Shown here: positions 55,001 to 63,093 of the stretch, piece by piece | Layout: the number at the start of each line of letters is the position of its first letter | Position numbering within the stretch: the first letter of the stretch is position 1 | Assembly (NCBI GenBank): GCA_020639095.1 | Contig: JACKHH010000010.1 | Coordinates: 46,626 to 110,625 of the forward strand | DNA: 64,000 nucleotides | From: Phycisphaerales bacterium | GTDB lineage: Bacteria; Planctomycetota; Phycisphaerae; UBA1845 | Direction of reading: 5' to 3' | Notes under the pieces: generated by a model | Told to the model about the DNA's origin: nothing | What the model saw: the letters and a program-made list of their open reading frames with translations, nothing else | Databases searched by the model: none | Translations under genes and position numbers: made by a program

Positions 55001-55223
55001 GACTCAGACCGGTCATCTTCTGTTCGATGATCTGCACCACGCTGTTTTCGACCGTCTCAGCCGAAGCACCGGGATAGAACGCGTCAATCGCGATCGACGG
55101 CGGGGCGATGGGCGGATACTGCGATACCGGCAGCCCGTGGATCGCCAGCGCGCCCGCGAGCATGATCACGATCGCGATCACCCACGCGAAGACGGGTCGT
55201 TCGAGAAAGAAGTTTGAAAGCAT
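52059..55223 (-). CDS. RND multidrug efflux pump (HAE1/AcrB family)
   Basis: 1054 aa from ATG 55223 (GAGGAGATCC site); a longer upstream frame overlaps the adaptor gene and is rejected. Inner-membrane proton/drug antiporter: MLSNFFLERPVFAWVIAIVIM start, proton-relay GLLVDDAIVVVENVER (the DD of TM4), PTIAVPVVVLGTFAALGLFGFSINMLT, docking-domain segments FNWCRDIYLK and VAYVAIVVVMCVLFLRMPTAYLPDEDQG, and late GLTTKNAILIVQFA in TM10-11. All pump hallmarks are intact. Third component of the tetR-OMF-MFP-RND operon, 13 bp after the adaptor. Confidence 0.96.
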   Translation of the reverse strand: MLSNFFLERPVFAWVIAIVIMLAGALAIHGLPVSQYPPIAPPSIAIDAFYPGASAETVENSVVQIIEQKMTGLSRLLYMSATSDSSGAGRLELTFAPGTDADLAWAEVQNKLQLAMASLPDVVQRQGIAVSKSTRNWLIVASLVSEDGSMDDIDLSDYAQANVENVLARVPGVGEVQVFSTQYAMRIWLDPDKLTAFGLTVEDVVTALRSYNVEVSAGQFGGAPAVEGQRLNASIIVQNLLETPEQFASVPVRTNPDGSIVRVSDVGRTELGTERYGSHTKYNGQPAAALAVRQVPGANSLETADAVKAKMAELSAYFPHGMKAVYPYDTTPFVKVAIDEVVKTLFEAVVLVFVVMFVFLGNMRATLIPTIAVPVVVLGTFAALGLFGFSINMLTMFAMVLAIGLLVDDAIVVVENVERVMSEEGLSPREATRKSMGEITSALIGIGVVLSAVFGPMAFFTGSTGVIYRQFSVTLIAAMLLSVVVALVLTPVLCASLLKPVEKGHEASESGNRLLRPFFRLFEGAFNWCRDIYLKVVGYALARKLRFAVAYVAIVVVMCVLFLRMPTAYLPDEDQGIAFVQVRLPEGSTLEQTDKVMEKINKYFREEDSEAVTSCLTITGRSFSGVAQNAGMAFVKLNDWDVRDRPDLKVGAIVNRAMAKFSQFREASAFAFPPPAVVELGQAGGFDFQLQDRGGLGHDALMAARNQLLGMAAKDPRLVRVRPNGLEDVSEYRIDVDWEKAGALGVPITAIHDTVSAAFGSAYVNDFIQGGRVKRVYLQLDAPYRMLPGDFGRLYIGNNAGMMTPFDAVASGHWSFGPPRLERFNAFPSINIWGEPAPGRSSGEAMDAMEEFVTKLPHGIGFDWTGISYQERMATSQAPILYAFSIIVIFLCLAALYESWIVPITILLALPLGVIGGVLASTMRAMPNDVYFQIGLLTVLGLTTKNAILIVQFALAKVHEGMGLVEATIEGARLRLRPIVMTSLAFGFSVIPLATASGAGAGAQMAIGTGVLGGVITATFLATIFVPLFFVGVYQVFARAPRKHTDESASPAYA

Positions 55224-55236
55224 CTGCGGATCTCCT

Positions 55237-56436
55237 CTACTTCGATCTCGCGACCGTATCCTCGCTCGCGCCTTCGCCTTCCGCGGTCTTGTCGTTGAAC
55301 GCGACCGCGTGTACCGGATTACCCGGGCGGATGCGCTGAAGGCCTTCCATGATGAGCCGGTCACCTACGCCCAGTCCCGATTCAACCAGCCACTGATTGC
55401 CGATCGCACGGTTCAAGTTGAGCGTGCGCTGTTCGACTTTATCCTCTGCGTTCACCACGAAAGCGATCGGTTCGCCCTTCGGGTTTCGGCTGACGCCTTG
55501 CTGCGGAACGAGGATGCCGTCGTCGACGACGCCTTCCTGAATGACGGCACGCACGAACATGCCGGGCAGGAGCACGTGGTCCGCGTTTGGTACCGTGACG
55601 CGCAGCTTGAACGTACCCGTCGAGGGATCGACCTGAACGTCGCGGAATTGCAGCGTGCCGGGTTGCGGGTATTCCGTCCCGTCCTCAAGCACGATGTGCA
55701 CTTCGTGACTCTGCGAACCGACGTTCATGACGCCCGTCTCCAACTCGCGGCGCAAACGCAGCAACTGCGTCGAAGACTGCGGCACGTCGACGAACACGGG
55801 ATCGAACTGGTTGATCGTCGAGAGCGGCGCGGGCTGGTCAGCCGTCACCAGCGAGCCGACCGTCACACGCGACGTGCCAATGCGTCCGGAGATCGGCGCG
55901 GTGATTTGCGTGTACGACAGGTCGATCTGCGCGCTTTCCACTTCCGCGCGGCGCAGCGCGATGGTCGCCTCCGCCTGTTGCAATGATGCCGACGCGTCGT
56001 CGTAATCCTGCTTGCTGACCGCGTTGTCGGTGAGGGCGCTGCGGTAACGCTCGACGCGCGAACGGATTGCGGGAAGCTCAGCCTCCGCCATGGCGAGTGA
56101 CGCCTTCGCCCGCGCGAACGCGGCTTCGTAGCGTGCGGCGTCGATCTGGTAGAGCACGTCGCCTGCGTTGACGTCAGCCCCTTCCTCGAAGAGTCGCGAT
56201 TGAATAATCCCGCTGACCTGCGGGCGGACGTCCGCTTCGAGGAAAGCAGCCACGCGTCCGGGCAGTTCGGTCGTCAGCGTCACGGGCTGGGCTGCCACTT
56301 CGACCACCGCCACCTCGGCGATGCGTTGTTGCGGGGCGCCTGCCGGTTCCTGGTTTTCACAACCCGTCACCAGGAGTGCAAGTGCCGTCACGCTGACAGC
56401 CGTTATGGTTGCAAATGCGTACTTCATCGTTTTCAT
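55237..56436 (-). CDS. RND periplasmic adaptor (AcrA/MexE type) lipoprotein
   Basis: 399 aa. Lipobox LVTGC after a leader of ~25. Lipoyl halves (RPQVSGIIQSRLFEEGADVNAGDVLYQID and IDLSYTQITAPISGRIGTSRVTVGSLVTADQPAPLSTI), an alpha hairpin between (AEAELPAIRSRVERY...SASLQQAEATIALRRAE), a beta-barrel (FKLRVTVPNADHVLLPGMFVRAVI) and a membrane-proximal part. Links the RND pump to the outer-membrane channel. ATG at 56436 lies 5 bp from the OMF stop. Confidence 0.95.
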   Translation of the reverse strand: MKTMKYAFATITAVSVTALALLVTGCENQEPAGAPQQRIAEVAVVEVAAQPVTLTTELPGRVAAFLEADVRPQVSGIIQSRLFEEGADVNAGDVLYQIDAARYEAAFARAKASLAMAEAELPAIRSRVERYRSALTDNAVSKQDYDDASASLQQAEATIALRRAEVESAQIDLSYTQITAPISGRIGTSRVTVGSLVTADQPAPLSTINQFDPVFVDVPQSSTQLLRLRRELETGVMNVGSQSHEVHIVLEDGTEYPQPGTLQFRDVQVDPSTGTFKLRVTVPNADHVLLPGMFVRAVIQEGVVDDGILVPQQGVSRNPKGEPIAFVVNAEDKVEQRTLNLNRAIGNQWLVESGLGVGDRLIMEGLQRIRPGNPVHAVAFNDKTAEGEGASEDTVARSK

Positions 56437-56441
56437 CCGTA

Positions 56442-58292
56442 TCAGTTCTCGATCTTGTCGTCGTTGGTTTCTGCTTGGGTCATGGGTTGATTAACTTGGA
56501 AATCACCCATTTCGGTCGCGGGCGTAGCGTCCGCGTGACTCTTCTGGTCGCGTACCCAATCCGGATCGGACTTGCCGCCGGAGAAGAAGTAGCGGACGGG
56601 GTGTTCGGTCGCTTCGGACGGGGCGTCGAGGTACTCCGACTGCGGGACCACGTCCGCGGACCAGCCGCCACCGAGCGCCTTGTAAAGCGCGACGAGGTTG
56701 TAAACGACCTGCCCGCGACTTTGCGCGAGCGCGTCTTCGGACGCGACGAGCGTGCGCTGCGCGTCCACGACGCGCTGGAAGTCGGTGAGTCCGTCGCGGT
56801 AGCGGTGTTCGGCGAGCTTCGTCGCGCGCTGAGCGGCGTCCACCGCGCGCGAAAGCGCGTCGCAGCGCTCCTGCTCGCGTTTGTAGGCGACGATCGCACC
56901 TTCCACCTCCTCGAGCGCACCGAGCACGGTTTGTTCGTAGCCCACAAATGCCTGGTGTGCGTTCGCTTCCTGTGCCGTGATGCGGTTCAGGTTGCGCAGC
57001 CCGTCAAAGAGGTTCCAGCGGACCGCCGGTCCAATGCCATAGGCGATGCTTCGCGAATCCAGCGCGTGCTCGAACTCCACCGCGTCGAACGAGAAATTGC
57101 CCGCCAGCGAAAACCGCGGGTAGAGGTCGGAGGCTGCGACGCCGATCTGCGCCGTCTCCGCTGCCAGACGTCGTTCAGCCGAGCGAATATCGGGACGCCG
57201 GCGCAGGATTTCGACGGGCGTACCGACGAGCACTTCCGCGGGAGCGGTGGGGATTGGTTTTTCCAAGGACAGTTCGTCCCAGACCGCCGATGGCTCGCGA
57301 CCGATCAAAACGCCCAGGCGATAGATCGAAAGCGCGAGCGCCGTTTGCAGTACCGGAAGTTCCGCCTGCGTGGTTGCGAGGTTGGTATCGGCTTGGTGGA
57401 CGTCGAGTTCGGTGGTCAGCCCGTGGCGGAAGCGCGACTGGGTGAGCGACGTCGTCTTCTCTTGCAGGTCGATGTTCCGCACCGTCGCGGCAACGCGTGC
57501 CTGAAGCGACCGCACATCGACGTAGGTGGCTGCTACTTCCGCAAGCAGGCTCACCAGAATCGTGCGATAGTCCTCGACGCGCGCTTGCAGCGAAGCATCG
57601 GCTGACTCGACCCCGCGACGCAGCCCGCCGAAGACATCGAGTTCCCAATTGGCATCAAAGCCATTGGCGAAGAGGTTGTAGTCGTCGGTTTCGCCGAGGC
57701 GGTGCGGCTGGGGCACGAGACCGATGAGGCTGCTGCCGATCGCGTTCGACGCTGCGCCCAGACCGGGCGCCGCGGTTGCCACTTGGTTGCTCAGAATGCT
57801 GCCCGCGATGCCGCGCGCCACTGAGTTCGAGAACTGCTTGCCCGGTCCCAGTCCGCCGCCCGCGCCGGTGAATCCGCCGAACAGGCTGTTCGCGCTGAGC
57901 TTCGTGCGCTGGTAGCTGCTGTTGCCGGTGAGCGAGGGGAAGAGTTCACCGACGGCGACGTTGCGCAGCGACCGGGCTGCGCGAACGCGCAGGATCGCCA
58001 TGCGTACATCGAGGTTGTTGTCCGCTGCCCGTTTGATCAGGCTGCTGAGCGTGTCGTCATTGAAGACCTGCCACCAGGCTTCGACGCTCGCGGGCCCGTT
58101 GGCCAAACCCTCGGTTGCGGATTGATGCCACTGACCGGGTACAGCCATGTCGGGCGAATGGTAATCGGGACCGACAACGCAGCCAGACGCGCCGAGTGAA
58201 AGCACGGCAAGCATGGCGACCGCGGTGTACGCGTTGCGACGCGCAAAGATCCGGCGCGAGGCGTACCGATGATGAGTGCTACGACCGATCAC
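56442..58292 (-). CDS. RND outer-membrane channel lipoprotein (OprM/NodT family)
   Basis: 616 aa from the GTG at 58292, which overlaps the tetR stop (GTGA) and follows GGGAGAAGC; the upstream frame is spurious. Lipobox LGASGC. OMF core: GPDYHSPDMAVPGQWHQS, VEAWWQVFNDDTLSSLIKRAADNNLDVRMAILRVRAAR, ELDVFGGLRRGVESADASLQARVEDYRTILVSLLAEVAATYVDVRSLQ, ILRRRPDIRSAERRLAAETAQIGVAASDLYPRFSLAG and LTDFQRVVDAQRTLVASEDALAQSRG. A Gly/Ala/Ser-rich insert of ~60 residues (GGFTGAGGGLGPG to LVPQPHR) before the WELDVFGGL strand makes it longer than usual. Confidence 0.94.
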   Translation of the reverse strand: MIGRSTHHRYASRRIFARRNAYTAVAMLAVLSLGASGCVVGPDYHSPDMAVPGQWHQSATEGLANGPASVEAWWQVFNDDTLSSLIKRAADNNLDVRMAILRVRAARSLRNVAVGELFPSLTGNSSYQRTKLSANSLFGGFTGAGGGLGPGKQFSNSVARGIAGSILSNQVATAAPGLGAASNAIGSSLIGLVPQPHRLGETDDYNLFANGFDANWELDVFGGLRRGVESADASLQARVEDYRTILVSLLAEVAATYVDVRSLQARVAATVRNIDLQEKTTSLTQSRFRHGLTTELDVHQADTNLATTQAELPVLQTALALSIYRLGVLIGREPSAVWDELSLEKPIPTAPAEVLVGTPVEILRRRPDIRSAERRLAAETAQIGVAASDLYPRFSLAGNFSFDAVEFEHALDSRSIAYGIGPAVRWNLFDGLRNLNRITAQEANAHQAFVGYEQTVLGALEEVEGAIVAYKREQERCDALSRAVDAAQRATKLAEHRYRDGLTDFQRVVDAQRTLVASEDALAQSRGQVVYNLVALYKALGGGWSADVVPQSEYLDAPSEATEHPVRYFFSGGKSDPDWVRDQKSHADATPATEMGDFQVNQPMTQAETNDDKIEN

Positions 58293-58954
58293 GTGTTGCT
58301 TCTCCCGTCGGCGTGGCTGCGATGCTGTGCCCGTTCGGAGTCGCTGAGGATTCCGAGAAACACGGTGTTCAGGATGCGCCGCGCCTGAACTTCCATCGGT
58401 TCCTTCCGACCCGCGAAGTGGTTGATGAAAATCGTTCCGTACAGCATGTCGCTGATGGTTTCGGTGAACTCGTTGACCGGCACTTTGCGAACGCGACCCG
58501 CGGCGACGAGCCCTTCGAAGAGCGCGAGCCATCTGCCGATGTTCGCTTCGCGGTGTTCGAAGTAGGTTGGTTTTTTCCGATCCTTGAACGCGGCGCGCTC
58601 CTGGATCAGCAACTCAACGGCTTCGGGGTGCGCGTCGAAGAAGGCGAGATACGCGCGGATGGCTGCGTCAATCTCGCGGAGCGGGTCGTCCTGTTCGTCA
58701 GCGGCGGAGTTGACGTATTTGCTGAGTGCCCGCATGGCGCGGTCTACGGAGGCGAGGAACAGGCGTTCCTTGCTTTCGAAGTAGCGGTAGAGCGTGCCCT
58801 TGCCTACGCCGACTTCGTCCGCGATGCGCTGCACGTCGGTGCCGTCAAAGCCGTCCTCCGCGAAAATTCGCGTGGCGACCTCGAGGATCTGTTCCTCGCG
58901 TCGCGCGACGAGTTCCTGGTCCTTGGGTTTGCAGGTGGCGCGTTTGGTTACCAT
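58289..58954 (-). CDS. TetR/AcrR-family repressor of the efflux operon
   Basis: 221 aa. N-terminal HTH: REEQILEVATRIFAEDGFDGTDVQRIADEVGVGKGTLYRYFESKERLF, the canonical TetR DNA-binding domain, followed by a ligand-binding helical domain (DDPLREIDAAIRAYLAFFDAHPEAVELLIQE; FTETISDMLYGTIFINHF). First gene of the operon; its stop overlaps the OMF start, so it is autoregulated together with the pump. A perfect palindrome 33 bp before its start (58987-59004) is its likely operator. Confidence 0.95.
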   Translation of the reverse strand: MVTKRATCKPKDQELVARREEQILEVATRIFAEDGFDGTDVQRIADEVGVGKGTLYRYFESKERLFLASVDRAMRALSKYVNSAADEQDDPLREIDAAIRAYLAFFDAHPEAVELLIQERAAFKDRKKPTYFEHREANIGRWLALFEGLVAAGRVRKVPVNEFTETISDMLYGTIFINHFAGRKEPMEVQARRILNTVFLGILSDSERAQHRSHADGRSNT

Positions 58955-58986
58955 GAGAAATACCCCAGATGTCGCCTTCCGGTCGT

Positions 58987-59004
58987 GGACGGACTGGTCC
59001 GTCC
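58987..59004. promoter_or_regulatory. TetR operator: perfect 18-bp palindrome
   Basis: GGACGGAC-TG-GTCCGTCC has 8-bp arms that are exact inverted complements with a 2-bp centre. It lies 33 bp upstream of the tetR start in the divergent region, where it would overlap the operon promoter. Confidence 0.7.
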
Positions 59005-59365
59005 GTATGATTGTATCGACCGCCCAACTCGGGTCAACGAGCCCAAATCGTGCCGAAATCAGCCTTTGGAAGCTCTCAGTGGGGTTATAGGGCCTTGCTC
59101 ATCATCCGAACCGCGTTCCGGTCATCGCCAGAGCGAACCGCAGATCGTAGTCGAGTCGAGGGTGCCTGACCCGCTGTGGGGTGTTGTTGAACGGCTGTTA
59201 CATCCCGGGGGTTCGCGGGTGGAGTTGCGGGTCGGCTCGGGTCCCAAAATCGGCATGTAAGAATCGCGCGCGGGCTGCACATACCCGTTGGGTGGACACG
59301 GGTCCGCCGGATGATTCCCGCCCGACGGGACACGGGTCAACAGCACACAATCCGGAGTGGTCAAT
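59005..59365. other. Intergenic region, no gene
   Basis: About 360 bp between the operator and the next gene. It includes two imperfect direct copies of GACACGGGTC (near 59297 and 59329) but no open frame I can support. Confidence 0.4.
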
Positions 59366-60793
59366 ATGAGACGAGATCGATGGTCGCTGATGGCAGCCGT
59401 CATGGCGCTGGCTGCCGGCGTCGCGAGCGCGAACCCATCCGCCGATCCGCAGGCAACTGAGCAGGAAACCGTCACCGTTCGCGGTACGACGAACCACGTC
59501 TGGCCGTTTGATGATTTGCGGGCACGCGGTTTTGAGATTCCCGACGTGTCGCGCGAGGACAACGCGTACTGGGTCTACATCGACGCGATCAACGCGTACA
59601 CGGAACTGCCCGGCGACTTGCATGACGCGTTCGACTACGCGGTGAATACCGCCTGGCCCAAGGGCCACGACGCGGGCCTGAAGAAGTTCATGCTCGATCC
59701 GGACAATCAAAAGGCGCTCGAATTGGCGCGCAAAGCCGGTGCGTACCAAGAGCACCAGCTGTACTACTTCGGTGATCCGGGCGGCGGCATTATCTCCGTC
59801 CTCCTGCCGAACCTCTCGGAGTATCGCGCGCTGGGCAAAATGCTCATCGTCGACGGTCGTCGACTTGAAGCCGAGGGCAAGATCGACGAGGCGATGGCGG
59901 ACTACGTTGCAGCGCTGCAATTGGGCCACCACGTTTCCGGTGGTATCACACTGATCGAAAACCTTGTCGGCGTTTCAGTGTGGGTGATCGGAGATCGCGC
60001 GATTTCGCAGATGGTGCTGCGACGCAATCTGTCCGCCGAGCGCCTCGAAGACATCCTCGATCAGCTCAACGACCTCAAGTCGGAACAACCCAGCACGCAC
60101 AATGGCATGAAGAACGAACGCGTGTTCGGCACGAGTATCGTGGACGAACTCACCGCTCGGCCTTTCAGCCTGCCGCAGAATATGGGATCGCTTGGATGGG
60201 GCTCGGGCGGCGATTCGTTCGACGTTTCGCGGAACAGCAGTTGGCGCGAACTGGAAGCGCGGATCGGCAAGCTGATCATCCCGGATCGCACAATCAAGAA
60301 GCACATGAACGCCTACTACGACCAGCTGATCGAGCGCGCGGGTCTGCCCGCCTACCAAGCCGATTGGGAAAACTTTGATGAAGAGGGCATTGTCACCGCG
60401 ATTCCGCAGTGGGATGTCCTGGCGCATATGCTGCTGCCGTCGCTCTCGCGTGCGAGCATTCTCGGCGAGCGTTGCCGGATGCAGTCGCAGGCCACGCGTC
60501 TGGCGGTGGCACTGCGCATCTTCGCGACGGAGGGCGACGGTCTCGCGCCGTCCCGGCTTGATGAGTTGAGCGCGTGGGTTCCCGCGGACGAGTTGGTCGA
60601 CCCGTTCAGCGGCAAGCAGTTCGTGTATGACCATCGCGAGAACGCGTGGCGTTTCTACAGCGTCAGCGAGAACTTCACCGACGACGACGGCAAGACGGGC
60701 GACAACGACTTCAAGCTGGATTACGTCGTGCGCTTCCCGCCGGAAAAGGTGGAGGCGTTTCAAGCGCAAAATGACGCGACCGAGCCGCTGTAG
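59366..60793 (+). CDS. Secreted planctomycete protein of unknown function
   Basis: 475 aa from ATG 59366 (CGGAG nine bases before). Signal peptide LMAAVMALAAGVASANP. The body is helical, with DEAMADYVAALQLGHHVSGGITLIENLVGVSVWVIGDRAISQMVL, a segment typical of planctomycete proteins that precede a pseudopilin-like tail. The end DELSAWVPADELVDPFSGKQFVYDHRENAWRFYSV resembles the 'product/table' tail of DUF1559-type secreted proteins. Function unknown; 71 bp before a second secreted gene of similar style. Confidence 0.78.
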   Translation: MRRDRWSLMAAVMALAAGVASANPSADPQATEQETVTVRGTTNHVWPFDDLRARGFEIPDVSREDNAYWVYIDAINAYTELPGDLHDAFDYAVNTAWPKGHDAGLKKFMLDPDNQKALELARKAGAYQEHQLYYFGDPGGGIISVLLPNLSEYRALGKMLIVDGRRLEAEGKIDEAMADYVAALQLGHHVSGGITLIENLVGVSVWVIGDRAISQMVLRRNLSAERLEDILDQLNDLKSEQPSTHNGMKNERVFGTSIVDELTARPFSLPQNMGSLGWGSGGDSFDVSRNSSWRELEARIGKLIIPDRTIKKHMNAYYDQLIERAGLPAYQADWENFDEEGIVTAIPQWDVLAHMLLPSLSRASILGERCRMQSQATRLAVALRIFATEGDGLAPSRLDELSAWVPADELVDPFSGKQFVYDHRENAWRFYSVSENFTDDDGKTGDNDFKLDYVVRFPPEKVEAFQAQNDATEPL

Positions 60794-60806
60794 TCACGCA
60801 ACCTTT

Positions 60807-60837
60807 TTGACCTGGTCCGCCTCGCGGATTCGATACT
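60807..60837 (+). promoter_or_regulatory. Possible sigma-70 promoter
   Basis: TTGACC, a 19-nt spacer and GATACT lie between the two secreted-protein genes. The -35 is good, the spacer long, the -10 mediocre; it could drive 60865 separately. Confidence 0.35.
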
Positions 60838-60864
60838 TTGGCGTATTTTCAGAGGGCCTGATCG

Positions 60865-62859
60865 ATGAAATCTCGCATCGCACTGCTTTCAACGTTGTTG
60901 TTCGTTCCCATTGCTCTTGCCACCGAGCCTGCGGAGGTCAGCCGAAAGACTCCGCCGGTGCTCGCGCTCGCACCGGATGACGCGCTGGCGATTGTGTACT
61001 TCGCCAAGCCCGCGGACATCTTCGAAAACCCCGTGTGGGTTTCGGAATTCACAAGAACACCCCAAATGATTGCCATGCTCAAAGCAGCGGCTGCCACGTT
61101 TGACGGGCCGGTGATGATCGCGGTTTCCGGGTCGCCGTTGAACCCGCTGTCGCTGCGCGTGGAGTTCGCCATCAAGCCGGCGCAGGGGGCGGACGCGTTC
61201 TATGAGAAACTCGGCAGCGCGCTGATGCCGATGGTTGCCAAGATCGATGGCTGCGCACCGGGCGCGGTCGACGCGACGGGAGAGATGCGCACCATCCGTC
61301 TCCCAGGTCCGATGCCGTTGACGCTGCTCTCAGCCGTTAAGGATGGGGTGATCTACGGCAGCAGTCAGCCTACGGACGTGAACGCCTGGCGTGCGGGTGA
61401 GACGTTGGACTCGCGTTTCATCGATGGCGACGATGCCGCGAAACTGCCCGACAGCGCATTCGCCGATTGCGACGCGTTCACCTACGTGAATCTGCGAATG
61501 GTCATGCCAATGCTGGCGGCTGAGCGGGATCGCGAATTGCCCGGGCTGTTCACTGCGTTTGGGTATGACCGCATCGAGTTCGGCGCGGTTGCGCTCGATT
61601 GGTCGCACGGCAGCACATCGGCAATGGCCACGTTCAGTTGGGCGGGTGGCAATACCGGTATGTTCGATCTGCTCACCGCGCACAACGCACCGCTTGAGAT
61701 CACGTCGCTCTTTCCAAAGGACTACACCTTCTATGTGCGCGGCGCGTGGACGAGTGCGGCTGATTGGGTTGATCGCGTTGACGACGTCCTGAGTGCGTTC
61801 GATGATGACATTGTCGATGAGTTTCGTGAGGAGTGCGGGGAGTTTCGCCGCGACTACGGCTTTGATCCCGTTGACGATTTCGCGGGCAACTTTGTGGATG
61901 AATGGGCGGTCGGCGCGCGTTTCAATCGCGATGGCAGCAGGTCCACTTTGGCTGCGTTCGAACTCGCTCAGCCAGCCGTCTTCGAAGCGCACATGCGTAC
62001 ATTGATCGATGCGTTCGATCTCGCAAACGAAACCAGCATCTGCGGGGACACGCTGGTGTATTCGGTGCCTGCATCGCAGGGGATTAAGCTCGCGTGGGCG
62101 ACGCAGGGCAATTACTGGCTGGTTGCCAATGGCCGTGAGGCGATCTGCGACGCGGTTGCGAATGAATCCGATGCGTCGATCAGTGCACCACCCGCGGTGC
62201 GCGACGTGCAACGACAGATGGTCGGCGATCCCGCGCAGGTGGTGTACGTCAACTTCGCGCAGCTTGCGCAACTGGCGCTGGACATCGCGGGTGAAGATCG
62301 CGAAGTCGTGCAGATGAAGGAACTGCTTGAGAAGGTTGCAGGTTCGAACGCGGGCGTTGCGGTCGCGCTCAGCCGAGATGCGGGTGTGTTGACCGCGCAA
62401 GTGGCGACGAGTGGTGCGGTCGACGGCGACATGCGTCAGCTCGCGTGGAAGTCACTTACAGCATCGCTTTCGCGGTCGCGGATGATGGCCAAGCGCGCCG
62501 TGTCGGCTTCGAATCTCAAGGGCATTGTCTACGGCTGCATGGTCTACGCGGATGGCCACAAAAACACCTGGCCGACGTCGCTCGGTGAACTCATCGAGCA
62601 GGGCATCCTGCAACCGGCGAGCTTCCGCGCGCCGTACGATGATGCGAACGAAGAGATCACACCGCAAAACGTTGACTACGCTGCGTCGTATGTCTATCGC
62701 GACGGTACCGGTTTGGACCCGTCGCAGGTCGTGCTTTGCGAGCGATCGCTGCGCGACGGCGGCGCCAACTTCGCGTTCGCCGACGGCCATGTGGAATGGA
62801 TCGAAGGCTCGCGCGCCGAAGAACTTCTGGCACAAATGCACCAATCGGCAGTGCGGTAA
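60865..62859 (+). CDS. Secreted protein with H-X9-DG C-terminal tail
   Basis: 664 aa; signal peptide ALLSTLLFVPIALA. Long domain of unknown type with repeated SLFPKDYTFYVRGAW-like strands, Asp-rich segment ADWVDRVDDVLSAFDDDIVDEF and CGEFRRDYGFDPVDDF. The C-terminal ~120 residues (NLKGIVYGCMVYADGHKNTWPTSLGELIEQGILQP...YDDANEEITPQNVDYAASYVYRDGTG, then ANFAFADGHVEWI) form the planctomycete H-X9-DG module found at the end of DUF1559 pseudopilin-like proteins. No catalytic site seen. Followed by a strong terminator. Confidence 0.8.
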   Translation: MKSRIALLSTLLFVPIALATEPAEVSRKTPPVLALAPDDALAIVYFAKPADIFENPVWVSEFTRTPQMIAMLKAAAATFDGPVMIAVSGSPLNPLSLRVEFAIKPAQGADAFYEKLGSALMPMVAKIDGCAPGAVDATGEMRTIRLPGPMPLTLLSAVKDGVIYGSSQPTDVNAWRAGETLDSRFIDGDDAAKLPDSAFADCDAFTYVNLRMVMPMLAAERDRELPGLFTAFGYDRIEFGAVALDWSHGSTSAMATFSWAGGNTGMFDLLTAHNAPLEITSLFPKDYTFYVRGAWTSAADWVDRVDDVLSAFDDDIVDEFREECGEFRRDYGFDPVDDFAGNFVDEWAVGARFNRDGSRSTLAAFELAQPAVFEAHMRTLIDAFDLANETSICGDTLVYSVPASQGIKLAWATQGNYWLVANGREAICDAVANESDASISAPPAVRDVQRQMVGDPAQVVYVNFAQLAQLALDIAGEDREVVQMKELLEKVAGSNAGVAVALSRDAGVLTAQVATSGAVDGDMRQLAWKSLTASLSRSRMMAKRAVSASNLKGIVYGCMVYADGHKNTWPTSLGELIEQGILQPASFRAPYDDANEEITPQNVDYAASYVYRDGTGLDPSQVVLCERSLRDGGANFAFADGHVEWIEGSRAEELLAQMHQSAVR

Positions 62860-62909
62860 AACTGCGCAGCCAGTCTGGCACGACACCGGCTAGTTCTCCT
62901 CCGCATACG

Positions 62910-62949
62910 CGTTGTGCATCGATTTGCCACGATGCACAACGTTTTTTTC
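62910..62949 (+). terminator. Rho-independent terminator
   Basis: CGTTGTGCATCG (62910-62921) and CGATGCACAACG (62930-62941) form a perfect 12-bp stem with an 8-nt loop and a run of seven T. Ends the secreted-protein transcript. Confidence 0.92.
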
Positions 62950-63000
62950 TGTCCGTTATCACTTGTGCAATGCTTCGATTGGGGAATCGCACTTGCGTGC

Positions 63001-63030
63001 TTGTAACGCGAGGTTCGCCTGCGGTATGAT
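63001..63030 (+). promoter_or_regulatory. Sigma-70-type promoter of the kelch lipoprotein gene
   Basis: TTGTAA, an 18-nt spacer and TATGAT (five of six consensus bases) lie ~65 bp before the start codon at 63094. Confidence 0.55.
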
Positions 63031-63093
63031 CGCGGAGCGGGTGAATGACTCGCGTCGAGAGATTCGGGGCGTCAATTCCAAGCGGAGGGGGAT

